Below are positions 1 through 10,714 of a stretch of 64,000 nt of DNA, piece by piece. The translations under genes were made by a program, and so were the position numbers. The DNA is from Sapria himalayana (taxonomy: Eukaryota > Streptophyta > Magnoliopsida > Malpighiales > Rafflesiaceae): positions 1,455,006 to 1,519,005 of the forward strand of contig JAREIK010002415.1 in NCBI GenBank assembly GCA_029783825.1, given 5' to 3'. The notes under the pieces were generated by a model. That model saw only the letters and a list, made by a program, of their open reading frames with translations, had not been told where the DNA came from and ran no database searches. The first letter of the stretch is position 1. The number at the start of each line of letters is the position of its first letter.

Positions 1-209
1 GGTTAACTTATGTAGGTAATAGAATAGATTGGTAATCTCTTTATGAGAGAGCCTCATATTGAGAGCTATTTTAGGTGTACTATTTTCATTTCCAAAAATG
101 CTAATTAAAATATCCACAAAAAATCATTCACTCAGCACATCTTCTTTGTAGGTTAAAAAAAAAAATAATTATTTTTCTAAAAATTTTTGAAAATGTTTAT
201 ATATAAAGT
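1..209. other. Unassigned AT-rich flank
   Basis: No coding region or recognisable repeat was found. The stretch is AT-rich and ends directly at the TG terminus of the copia LTR copy. Confidence 0.4.
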
Positions 210-1436
210 TGTTGGGATTGACTGAGATATAGCTCAAAAAACCAAAGATAGTCTCGAATCAAATTCATGGACTAAAGATTAAGGTATTTTAGTTTTTTAT
301 TTTCTAATCTTCTAAAATCTTTTAAATTTTAGTTTGAAAATTTACTCAAAATATATAGTGAAAATATATTTTGGGCTTTCAAAATTTTCTATCAAAATTC
401 AAACATGCGTAAATATATATATTTTATAAAATTTCAAATAAGTTTATTTCAAATTATCCGAAATATATATATTGATGCTTATATGAATTTGCATGGATAT
501 TATAACAAATAAATCAACATAATTTTCAAACAATCAGGGTAAATATTCTATCCCCAAAACTGATAAAATATTTACACAAAACTCAATTAAAAATCTTTTA
601 GCATTCGAATAACATAAATCAAACAAAATATAAATTTAATCTAAAATATCTTTAGAATTGTGTTTCAATTCTAGATTCAAAATTTTTAAAGATTTTTGAG
701 CACCACTTTCATATCACGAATATAATACAAGCACAACATAATCTCAGCATGAGCACAACATGAGCATGACACACAACTGCATGAACAATTTTCTCCAGAA
801 CACCGCATGATTAATCTTCTCCAGAACACCGCATGAACAATCTTCACTAGAACACCGCATGAACCTCACAAGAACTTTACACAAACTCTGCATGAATTCA
901 ATAACCCACATCAATAAAAATATAAGAGAGTAACTGCAATTCTAAATATTATAGAGACTTCAAGATTATGTGGGAAGAATTAAAAAAAAAGGATTGGTTC
1001 CCATTTTCACTCTCAGGTACCCACATTAGGATGAACAAACGAGATGAATCTCATTTTCACGCACATACAGTCTCTCATTCAAAATAAAAATGAAAAAGAT
1101 TATCATTTCATGCATGGTTCATGCACACACCCTAGTCACCACACACGGGATTAATTTACTTTTCACTTGTTTTACAAAAACAAAACAAAATGGGAATGAT
1201 TCTCATTTTCATAAATGGTCGCTGGTGGCTAGAGCCTCTCCTTTATTATTTTCATTACAGTGTGAGTTTTTGTGTATCATTTCCTTAGTTTTAACTATTT
1301 TTAGAAAAAGATAAAATGATCATTTAAATTATATAAGTAAAATAACAACCAACATATAAACCAAACAAACCAAAAATAAATTACATAATAATAAAATCAC
1401 ATATTTTGGTCTGCCCAAAACTGTGCAGACTTAACA
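210..1436 (-). repeat. LTR copy, 3' LTR of the minus-strand element
   Basis: Begins TGTTGGGATTGACTGAG and ends TTAACA. It shares ordered blocks with 2850-4140, such as the TGTTGGG start, the AGAACACCGCATG/GAACACAGCATT region, the TCTCATTTTCA blocks, and the ACATAAACCAAACAAACC stretch near the end. It contains a small internal triplication around 790-860 in which the motif AGAACACCGCATGA recurs three times, absent from the other copy. Confidence 0.7.
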
Positions 1437-1452
1437 ATCTCCCCCTCTATTC
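1437..1452 (-). promoter_or_regulatory. Polypurine tract
   Basis: The plus strand reads ATCTCCCCCTCTATTC, so the minus strand carries GAATAGAGGGGGAGAT immediately before the LTR. This is the expected place and composition for plus-strand priming in an LTR retrotransposon. Confidence 0.6.
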
Positions 1453-1659
1453 TATTTGGAAAATATGAGACATATTCTTGGGTTGTGTTTAATGAATGAA
1501 AGTTTTAGAAAATCTTTTAGTCTATAAAATCATTTCTTGTTTCTCATCCCAAAAAAATTGAAAATTGCAACATTTTGAGTCCTCCTTTCCATTCAAGCAA
1601 TCAACATCTCTTTGATCAGATAGATATGTGAGAGTATCCTTAGTAAAGGCATCATCTTC

Positions 1660-1955
1660 TACTTCTAGCTCATAAGCACCCCCTTGATCAATTTGATCCT
1701 CATGGGCAACTGAAGTAAAAGTATTGTTATTTTACTCACAGCATATAAGCTTCCCATTGATCAATATGATCATAGGGAGTGGCCGAAATAAAAATATTAT
1801 TGTTTACTTCTAACCCATAAGATTCCTTTTGATCAATGTGATCCCCAAAATTGATAGAAATAAAAATATTAACTTTTACATCCAACTTATAAGCTCTTTC
1901 TTGATCAGTTTGATTCCCTGGAGTTGCTAAAGTAAAAGTTATATCATTAAAGATT
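1660..1955 (-). repeat. 72-bp minisatellite, four diverged units, within the copia internal region
   Basis: Units begin with ATAAG at about 1672, 1745, 1817 and 1889, giving a period of 72-73 bp, and each carries TTGATCA(A/G)T shortly after. On the minus strand the period is a multiple of three and gives a 24-residue repeat with the core D-x-x-D-Q-x-x-x-Y and N-I-F-I-S. Three units are open in one frame (1736-2089); the fourth is broken by stops. This suggests an in-frame expansion in an element protein, now dead. Confidence 0.75.
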
Positions 1956-2487
1956 CTTTTGAGATTCCTATTTGTCTCAAAACAAATACATAAGGAATCT
2001 AGATCGATCATCCTCGATCTCCTCAAAGGAAGTGTCATAGTAGTACAATTTCTACTTATATTGATTATCCTACCATCAATATGTGACATTCGAATAGTGA
2101 GTATGAACTATTTTACTATGCAAAATGCATTATCCACGCAAACATGCACGAGCTTATGCAACTCAAAATTAATACTTATAACTTCAAGCCCTCATTATAT
2201 AAAGAAAATTTACCCGATCTGAGCTAGCACCAGCATAGGTATAATAAAGAAAATTTGCCCTTCTATCCCTCATTATAGTTAGCAATCATTTAGATATGTT
2301 CCATTGATTTTCCTTGAACTTCCCCACATGACTTATACTGTCCAACACTCTTATGGAAAAATTTATTGAAACCTCTAAGATATATCAAATATCCTTAAGA
2401 AATAATTGTTATCTCATATTTGTCCCCAAACAAACATCACTAATATCTAACATTCTCGACATTTTTCTATGACTTATTCTGACTAAT

Positions 2488-2703
2488 TCATAGTCTCTGG
2501 ATGAAAACATCACAAATTAGTCTAGGTTTGGTATGACCTGTAATGTTGTAGTCAAATCTATTACCCAGCCACTTTCTCATTGTCTCATTGTGGTAGATGC
2601 CTTGTAATAAAATGTATTCCCACTTGGCATCATCTATACCTTTCATCTTTCGATCACTATGAGTTAATTCATCTAGATCCAGCATCATTAAAAGATTAAT
2701 CAT
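2488..2703 (-). pseudogene. Unrecognised internal fragment of the copia element
   Basis: A 71-codon open stretch starting M-I-N-L-L-M-M-L-D-L-D-E-L lies about 150 bp inside the primer-site end, where gag is expected. I recognise no zinc knuckle or gag motif in it. It contains a tryptophan pair spaced as in some gag N-termini (W-E-Y-I-L and R-K-W-L), but this is too weak to name. It may be the remains of gag or chance. Confidence 0.3.
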
Positions 2704-2837
2704 TTTTGTTTTTCACTTTGAATAATTAGAAGATTATATTCTAATCATACCAACCAAATTATTTCTTCAACTATCCTGAAGAAATAATCCAGCTTTTAAA
2801 AAATAAAAATACCAAAGATACCAAAAATAATATTACC

Positions 2838-2849
2838 TTTAATATCACT
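2838..2849 (-). promoter_or_regulatory. Decayed primer-binding site
   Basis: The minus strand reads AGTGATATTAAAGG just inside the LTR end at 2850. It matches TGGTATCAAAGC (complement of the tRNA-iMet 3' end) with transition-type changes. It fixes the element's orientation. Confidence 0.55.
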
Positions 2850-4140
2850 TGTTGGGGCAGACTAAGATATAGCCTAAAAAACATAAAATAGTCTTGAAGG
2901 AAATTCTCTATCCAATAATTAGGTTATTTTGGTATTTTGAATCTTTTTAAAATATTACAAATTTCTGTTAGAAAATTTATTCAAGATGCATAGTGAAAAA
3001 CATGTTTCAAGTTTTTAAAATTTTCTATCAAACTTGTATAATTGTGTATATTTCAAACAATCCAATATATATATATATATTTTTATTTATTTATTTATGC
3101 TTATATGATTCTGCCCAAATATTAAAAAATAATAAATCACCATAATGTTTACACAATCATAATAAATATTTTCTACCCAAAATAAAAAAAAAATATTTAC
3201 ATAAATAAAACATAATTAAAAATATCTCACATCCACATAACACAAATTAATCAAAATGTAAATGTAATTGAAAACACCTTTAGAATTATGTTTAAATTTT
3301 GTTCTGAAATTCTTGAAGAATTTGAGCACTACTATCACAAATTGAGCATAAACAAACACATCATGAGTATAAAATGAACATAATACGAACATACCACACA
3401 ACCACACACCAATCTTGTCCTGAACACAGCATTATTTTTGCACAAACACAAAACGAAGCTCACAAGAAGTTGATACAAACATTGCACTAGTTCAGCAACC
3501 CTCGAAAATAGAAGAATAATAGAGTAAATACATATCTAAATATTATAAATATTTGAAGATTCTCATGGGAAAATTTTTATACAAAAAAATAGGGATTAGT
3601 TCTCATTTTTCACTATCGCCCTCGCACACCATGATGAACACATGGGAAGAATCATGTTTTCATGCACACATGAGATGAATCCTATTTTCACACACGCATA
3701 GTTTCCCACAAAAAAAAGGGGAAGGATTCTTGTTTCACACATGGTTCATGCACACACCCTGGTCACCACACAACACAAATTCTCATTTCACTTGTTTCAT
3801 GAAAACAAAACAAAAAGGGAATGATTCCTAATTTCTGGAAGAATTGCTATTTTTGGGAATAATTCTTATTTTCACAAATAGTCATGTGCATAGAGCCTCC
3901 CTTCCATTTTTATTTTTGTTACATCATTAGTTTTCATATATTTTTCTTCATTTCATCTATTTTTATAAGAAATAACACATCCATTTTAATATTTGAACAC
4001 ACTTTAAATGAGACACTCACTCTCAATTAAATTATAAAATTAAAAATAAAATCCAACACATAAACCAAACAAACCAAAAATAAAATCATGCAATAATAAA
4101 AATACATATTTCAGTTTGCCCAAACCAGGCATACCCAATA
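2850..4140 (-). repeat. LTR copy, 5' LTR of the minus-strand element
   Basis: Begins TGTTGGGGCAGACTAAG and ends near CCAATA, opposite TTAACA in the other copy. It is longer than its partner and clearly diverged, with many small indels, so the insertion is old. It includes an A/T run at 3061-3100. Confidence 0.65.
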
Positions 4141-4319
4141 TTTTTTTGATTGGGTCTATAAATATATAGTGCAATATATATATATATATATCTTATTATG
4201 TGTGTATTTATATATATATGTAGTGTAGTATATATTTTGTGATGGGGGGGAGGGGGGTGTAAAAGGAGACAAATGCCACAAACCAACTTTATACCTTGAA
4301 AACTAATTTTTTAATATTT

Positions 4320-4980
4320 CAGCCCAACTTTAATTTCTTTTAATATTGGAAAACTAATTTTCAGTTACATATAACTTATATACATTAAATCCAAAATTTT
4401 ATATCACTTAAATAATGAAATTAATTCCCAAGATATCATTTATTTATTTTTCCAGATCTTGGCAAAATATATACTAGGACACAGTTACTATCCTACCTAA
4501 CATTGGTAAAATACTCAACAAATTCACAAAGTGAAATGCATAAAATATAATAAAATTTCAATGTCTATTATATCCTCATATCCAAATTCGAATGTAAAAT
4601 ATAATAAAAGACACATGATTTACAATTAGACTCGGAGTTGTATATTTCTGGATCTGATGCTCTTTTTTCATTTTGTTGAATTTTTGATCACCCACACATA
4701 GATTTCATGTTTAGGATGAACCACCACAAACCTCCACTCAAATCACTAAGAACCATTACCATGAAATCCATGTGAACCATTGCAATTCAGCCCAACTTTA
4801 ATTTCTTTTAATATTGGAAAACTAATAAAAGACACATGAATTTCTGATGCTCTTCTTTCAGAGTTGTATAACAAATTCACATAGATTACTGATGTTCTTC
4901 CATTGGATGAACCACCACAAACCTCCACACAAATCACTAAGAACCTTTACCATGAAATCCATGTGAACCATTGCAATTCT
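4320..4980 (+). repeat. Local rearranged direct duplication
   Basis: The block starting GGATGAACCACCACAAACC at 4714 recurs at 4905, 191 bp downstream, and both end at CCATTGCAATTC (4786 and 4979). A second block starting CAGCCCAACTTTAATTTC at 4320 recurs at 4788. A third, AATAAAAGACACATGA, occurs near 4601 and 4826. The copies are nearly identical, so the duplication is recent compared with the surrounding transposons. Confidence 0.8.
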
Positions 4981-5975
4981 CCGTGTACATAAGAAGGAAG
5001 AAAAGAGACCAGAGATTTTAGGTTTAGGAGACTAACTATTAGACCATTAAAAATATTTAGAAACAAAGTTCCTTTTGAAAGATATCTCTATGCAATCTTT
5101 GAACCTTGTATATCTCAAACTCAAAGTCATAGGAGGTTTTTTCAAAAAAAAAAAAAAAACTTTTAGTAAATTAGTGATCTTTTATTTTTCTCCTTCAAAA
5201 TGGGGATGATAACTCTTTTTTTTCACAAATGTGACTTTATCCTATTTGTATGAAAGAGAGAGAGGCCATCCCCTTTCTTTTTGTTTTCAAGTGCATGCCT
5301 TAGAAATCTGACATGTGCCACCTTTTTTTTTCCAAAACATCTTATTATATTTTTCTTAGAGAAAACACAACAATTTTTTTTCTATAAAATTAATGATAAC
5401 ACTCTACATTTATATAGGCACCCTAGTGCACAAATATTAAGTGTGACATTAATTTAGTAGAGCACACACAAAATCTATAAATACACATGTATTTTATTAA
5501 ATTTAAACCCAAAAAATAATTAAATCAAATATTTAATTAAAAATGCCCAATATGTCCAACTCGGACATACACAGCATATTATTATGTGTGTGTATGTGTG
5601 TCATAGTCTATATATCATAATATATATATATTTATTTATTTATTTATTTATTTGTGTGTGTGTGTGTGTATTATTAAGAATAAATTTATTTGGACATAAT
5701 GGAATTGGTACTTTTAATGTCATTAGTTAATGTTTAAAAGTTTTAAATTTTAACACTCTCAATAAAAAAGATTAAATTCTATTCTGAAATCTAATTTTTG
5801 TCAAACAATTTTTATATTTTAATTTATGAAAAAATATTAGAATTGTATTTGGTCAACATAACAAGAATACAATCATTAAAATATAACTCAACTAAATCTA
5901 TAAAATTAATTTCAAAAAATAAACAAAAAAATTTATGCTCAAATTATAGTCATAAAATTAAATAGAAAACATATA

Positions 5976-5983
5976 CTAAAGAC
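5976..5983 (+). repeat. hAT-1 target-site duplication, left
   Basis: CTAAAGAC here pairs with CTAATGAC at 9796-9803, 7 of 8 bases. The length is that of hAT elements. Confidence 0.75.
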
Positions 5984-6367
5984 TAGAAGTGTTAAGTGGG
6001 CTAGACAGTTTGGCACAACAAGAGGAATGGCTTGAATTAGTCGTGTCAGGCCTAGCACGACATGGTACATAACCATGTCTGGATCTAGACCATGTCGGCA
6101 TGAAGCACGACTTGTGTCATGCTAGGCTTGAGCAAGTCATGCCTCATGTTGAGCCAAGTATGACCCCAATGACTAACTCGATGGCATTGTTCACATGCAC
6201 GGTGACCCATGATGAAGCATGGGTGGAACATGGGTCATGGGTCATGCTCTATTGTATGATTGTTTCCAATGGCTACACTCTAGAAATATGATATTTGTTG
6301 GATTTTTTGCCATGTAAATTATAAAATAAAATTAAAATATATATACTTTTAAAATTTTAAAATTTTT

Positions 6368-6376
6368 TATAAATAG
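6368..6376 (+). promoter_or_regulatory. Probable TATA box of hAT-1
   Basis: TATAAATAG is followed within 100 bp by a pyrimidine-rich leader (repeated TTCTCT and CTCTCC), typical for a plant core promoter. It lies upstream of the transposase remnant. No experimental support. Confidence 0.4.
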
Positions 6377-7660
6377 AGAATATAAATTTCTTGAATTTCA
6401 TTCTCTATTTCTCCAAATCTCTCCTTGCCTACAATTCTCTCTCATTTCTCTTCCTCATGTGTTTCCTATTTTTACAATTTTTTTATTGTTGCTATATTTA
6501 ATTTATGCATACTTAGTGTAAGTTATAACTAGAAATTTTAGTAGAGATCAAAGGTGATGCAATGAGAAGTTGACTACAAAAAAGTGGTTGTGGTTATAGA
6601 TTACTTTTTTATTTGTTTGTAAGTTTGTTATTAGTTTTATTTATAAATTAGAATATTTTTTAAAAAAAGACAAATAATGAATATAACAATAATAAATTTG
6701 ATGTATATAAAGATAATAATGGAAATTCTATCAAAATGCCTGGGACAGAAACTAGGTTTTCTCCAATAGTCTCGACCCTAATATATTTTTTTGCCACATA
6801 AAAAATAAAAAACTAGGTGAACTTTAATATTATAGACTCACCCCACTTGAAGATAATAAAAAATAAAAATTAAAGGCATTTTGAAGAAGAATCGCTAAAA
6901 TATATATATTGTCAAATATTATATGCTTGTAAAGAGTGCATGCTATGATGGTCACCTTAAGATGCATATCGATCAATGCACTAAAAATTATAGTGTATTA
7001 GATCCCATGAAAACCTAAACTAGTGAAAGGGTCTTTCAAATTTGATCTAGTTCAGTTTTGTTGACACCTTTCATATATCATAATAATCTTAAGAGGAAAG
7101 CATTATCAAACGGATTATGATCACGAGTCCTTTAATTAGATTTTTAGAAAATCCTAGGATAATATGTATTATGCATGCCTACTTGTAGCTTACTTATCAT
7201 ATGATTCCTAGTTCCACCAGTTTGAATGACATAATAAAATATTATAAGTTAGAAAAATAATTAATAATTTATAAATTTAAAAAATATAGTGGAGTAGTGT
7301 CCATGATATCTGATATCTAGACTAATCACGAAGATGCATTATCTTCATACCTCATCGCCCACTATGTAGGTTCAAAATGATGGACTTGCCATATGTAACT
7401 TATGAGTGTATGAGAAGATAATTAGGGAATAAGATATTTAGAATAAAATATTTAGCATTACTTTCGATAATACTTCTAGTAATATAGTGGCTATTAGTAT
7501 GTTTTTATAACTATTAGAGATGAGCCATTAGGCAATATTTTTCATGTTATGTATTTTTGTCACACAATTAACTTGATAGTACAGGTGATAATGAAAATTA
7601 TTTTTCTAGCATTAGAAAAGATAAAATAAATTACTAAATATCTTAGGATGTTTAGCTGAC

Positions 7661-7668
7661 TATAAGAG
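7661..7668 (+). repeat. Target-site duplication of nested hAT derivative, left
   Basis: TATAAGAG is repeated without change at 8137-8144. A perfect 8-bp duplication indicates a fairly recent hAT insertion. Confidence 0.9.
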
Positions 7669-8136
7669 TAGATGTGTCAAACGGGCCTGGACGGGCCGGG
7701 CCGGACCGTTTTTTTAGGGCACGATCGTGCTTCCGTGCCGGGCTGGGCACCGCACGGTTACTGTACCATGCCGTGCCCGGCCCAACACGGTTTAAAAAAA
7801 CCAGGCCCGACACAGCCCGACACGGCCCGCAGGCACGGCGGGCTGTGCCGTGCCTTGCCTGGCCTGCTCGGGCTTGCCTGTCCGAGCGGTTCGGGATATG
7901 GGGGACCACGGGTCGGGTCGAATCAGACCCGACCCGTGGTCTTTTTTTGCCGGAGGGGCATCATGGGGTCAGGCTCCCGGGACACCCGGCACGGGATAAA
8001 CCCGTGCCGGTTTGCCGGGCCAGGCACGACATGGGACCGGGCACGGAATTTTTCAGTGCCGGGCCGGCCCAGGAACGGCTGAACCGTGCCGTGCCTCGTG
8101 CCGGGCAGGGCCGGCCCGGCTCGGTTGACACCTTTA
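7669..8136 (+). mobile_element. 468-bp GC-rich non-autonomous hAT derivative nested in hAT-1
   Basis: Begins TAGATGTGTCAAACGGGCC and ends TTGACACCTTTA, with a perfect 8-bp duplication. It has no transposase. It is very rich in GC and in CpG, packed with GGCACGG/CCGTGCC words, in sharp contrast to its AT-rich host. It contains a perfect 16-bp hairpin at 7904-7941. Long open frames on both strands across it are a by-product of GC-rich repeats and not genes. It is the best-preserved hAT end sequence in the window. Confidence 0.9.
7904..7941. repeat. Perfect 16-bp inverted repeat with 6-base loop
   Basis: Arm GACCACGGGTCGGGTC (7904-7919), loop GAATCA, arm GACCCGACCCGTGGTC (7926-7941), followed by a T run. 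All 16 pairs match. It lies in the middle of the short hAT derivative. A bacterial terminator would look like this, but in a plant transposon it is more likely a structural or protein-binding palindrome. Confidence 0.9.
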
Positions 8137-8144
8137 TATAAGAG
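8137..8144 (+). repeat. Target-site duplication of nested hAT derivative, right
   Basis: TATAAGAG, identical to 7661-7668. Confidence 0.9.
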
Positions 8145-9795
8145 TTTAGTAGTCTCTATTTTTTAGAAAGCCTAAAAAAGAAAATAAAATTAAATGGATA
8201 TGAGATACCATTAGAATTATATTTACTTGATGTTGGAGTCATGTATTGATTATCAACACATGATATCTGATTGCGCAACTAGTAAAAATGATGAAATTAT
8301 TATTGGTGATTTTTACTAGTATGAATTTTTTTATAAAATTCTTAAATATTTTTTATGATATAAAGATTATATGTTTGTTAATATACACCTCTATTGCTTG
8401 CATTACACTTAGATATATATGTAATATTAATAGTAAATTTAGAAAATATAAAGGCTACCCTGGATATATTGTTGTGGTTGTTGAGATAGATATTAAATAT
8501 TTAAATTACTAATCTATCATTCCATATCTTTATTATTTAGACATGTATATAGATCATAGGGTTAAGGTGAAAAAAGTAGAAAATATTTTGAAATACATAT
8601 CCAAATGTATGAACTATAAACATTTATTTGAAGGTTTAATTTACAAAAAATTAATTAACTTATTTATATATTACGACAATAGGTATGGTAGTTATAGTCA
8701 AACTTCAAGTATGGATACGAACATCTTATTTAAAGATGATGGCATATCCATTCAGATAGCTATGGGCAAATGATGGGGTAGTTTATTGAATAGGACCGAG
8801 CTATCTCAATACTTAGATATTAATTATTGCTTCATCATATCATATAATGATAATAAAAATTTAGATATTTTATTTTGGTAAAAATCATATATATCTACTT
8901 ATCCAAATTTAATTAAGATGATACATAATCTACTAACCCCTCTAGTATGGTAGCCAATATCTAGCATAACATTAGAGTATTCTTTTTTTATGACAACTAA
9001 TATTATTTTAGATATGAGATCAAGATTATGCATGTATATCATAGAGACACTTGAATGTATGAAGAACTAGGAAGATTCAAGATTAGGCATTTAGGATAAA
9101 GCACAAAAGATGATGGTAGATGATGGTCATGGAGATCAAGGATATTGAAGCCACCACTAGAGATACCTTCAAACATATATATGATGCTAAGGAACTGCAT
9201 CTATATCTTTACTACCATACCATAGTACTCATTGATGACTCGTGTGATTTTTGATTATTTTTTACATACGATACCATATTATCTTTGTTTTTTTTATTTT
9301 TATCAATTATGCCATAGTCATTATGTACTTATGCTCTTATAAGTTATGCTTCATCATATGTTATATAATGTATATGTATTATATTCTATTTTTGATTATG
9401 GAATGGAATTATTTTTTTTATTAAACAATTTTATTTTTTATTCGAGGCAATTTTCAGAATTTTTAAATTATTTATTTTAATTTAATTTATTTAAATGTAA
9501 TATTTTCATTATATGCTAAAATACAAAATTGAAATTTTAATATATTTTAATTAGATTTCTACCCAAAAACTAAAAAGACATGGCATGAATCAACATGGTC
9601 TAACATGACATGATATGACCCAGCATAACCCGACACTACTATAGGCCAAATGGTCCATGCTATGCCTAATAGTTTGCTATCCATGACATGTTGGGCATAA
9701 CACAAGATCCATCTAGTGTCATGTCTGAAAGGGTGACATGGCTGGACCACATAGAAAATAGTAATGTCACATGGTACAACCCATTGACACATCTA

Positions 9796-9803
9796 CTAAT
9801 GAC
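9796..9803 (+). repeat. hAT-1 target-site duplication, right
   Basis: CTAATGAC, partner of 5976-5983. Confidence 0.75.
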
Positions 9804-10714
9804 ATATATATGCTTATAATATATGATATATAACATTGTAACAAAAGTTTAAAAGGACAAAAATTAAATAATGTAAATTAAATAATATATTAGAATATAC
9901 ATCTTATCAAGTTTCTTTTTCTTCGAAGAGCATGAGATAGCTCATCAAATATATCATGTTGATACTTCTCCATAGAATAAGATATATAGCTAAGAGAAAG
10001 AACTGATATCTAATTGAGATGACTAGGACACTCATACTTTTAGGAGTGCCTTAGATATTTTTGGGGAGAAGCTGTGTCAACTACTAATTTTCTAATTAGT
10101 TGAATATCTTCTATTCTCTTAGATTGATTATATACTACCTTTTATACCAAAAAAAAATTCTCTTTCATTCAAGATTTTTGGATATATTTATTTTATTCAG
10201 GACTTATCTTGACGAAGAGAGAAGAAGACAATATGTTCTATAAAATGTGCCTTTATTGGATAATTTAGTATTTTAAAAAGATATAGATGTTATTCATCAA
10301 AGATTGGAGGAAGATTATGAGTTTTGATGACACCTTCTTTGAGGACACATCATATTTTAAGGACTCGATCCAAAAGAATATACTTACATATACTATAGTA
10401 GTAGACACTTTTTTCTATCAAGTTGTTATTTCCCACAAAGGAGTAACAATTAAATTTTGTTCAATGTGTAACACACAATGGGCTTCTATGGCCTTCACTT
10501 CCTAGGTGGTTCCACCCGAGTATTAACTAGTTGTCTGGTCTTCCATCCATGCATACTCATATTGTATGCTTTGCCCCGAAAGCACATGATTTTATACTTG
10601 GGTCAAGACTTGATTTTTTCCTCCCAAGTTGCATTCCTGGGACATGAACTCAAGTACTATAATTACCACAATAGAATAGTGATTGAGCCAAGAAATTAAG
10701 TCTATGTCAATATA
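9804..10714. other. Unassigned interval
   Basis: Two open stretches (10287-10505 and 10478-10699, plus strand) encode no family I recognise, with no domain motif. The interval replaces the 3' end expected for the minus-strand hAT that follows, so it may be an insertion or a deletion junction. Confidence 0.35.

Larger units (their letters stand above)
210..4140 (-). mobile_element. Ty1/copia-like LTR retrotransposon, internally deleted
   Basis: Two diverged direct copies of about 1.25 kb (210-1436 and 2850-4140) flank only 1.4 kb of internal DNA. Next to the first copy lies a pyrimidine run (ATCTCCCCCTCT), which on the minus strand is a purine tract adjoining an LTR. Next to the second copy the minus strand reads TGATATTAAAGG, a decayed form of the tRNA-iMet primer site TGGTATCAAAGC. 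Both place the element on the minus strand. The internal region is too short for a full gag-pol and holds no recognisable reverse transcriptase. No matching 5-bp target duplication is seen. Copia rather than gypsy is inferred from LTR style and lack of gypsy domains, so the superfamily is uncertain. Confidence 0.65.
4141..5983. other. Unassigned AT-rich region with simple repeats
   Basis: No gene is seen. The stretch contains TA-rich runs (4165-4235), a G-run at 4244-4257, a poly-A run near 5143-5158, and TG/TATT microsatellite tracts at 5583-5670. A local rearranged duplication within it is listed separately. Confidence 0.4.
6840..9246 (+). pseudogene. hAT transposase pseudogene (hAT-1)
   Basis: A decayed BED zinc-finger region lies near 6900-7000 (the codons for H-L-K-M-H and H-Q/C around 6953-6985 survive). 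Downstream are a mid-domain fragment (8288-8512) with K-F-L-N-I-F-Y-D, a segment at 8543-8773 matching the D-x-R-V-K-V-x-x-V-E-N block, and a C-terminal segment (8780-9140) with the dimerisation motif N-L-L-T-P-L. Many stops and frameshifts are present and a 476-bp insertion plus duplication splits the gene at 7661. The same blocks in the same order are found at 47300-49366, which supports the family call. Confidence 0.75.
5984..9795 (+). mobile_element. hAT-1, full-length decayed hAT transposon
   Basis: The left end reads TAGAAGTGTTAAGTGGGC and the right end is complementary (TTGACACATCTA), flanked by near-identical 8-bp duplications. Subterminal DNA is rich in GGCATG/CATGCC words that look like CpG-decayed GGCACG/CGTGCC. 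The interior encodes a broken transposase in the plus sense and is interrupted by a younger 468-bp hAT derivative at 7669. Without that insert and its duplicated target the element is about 3.3 kb. hAT transposases cut and paste DNA in the nucleus; this copy cannot encode one. Confidence 0.8.

Noticed and set aside
7904..7950. Intrinsic transcription terminator (hairpin plus T run)
   Set aside because: Such terminators are bacterial; the context is a plant hAT derivative.
7672..8141. Long open frames on both strands across the GC-rich block
   Set aside because: The frames arise from GGCACGG/CCGTGCC repeats in a non-autonomous hAT derivative; no domain or homology is visible.
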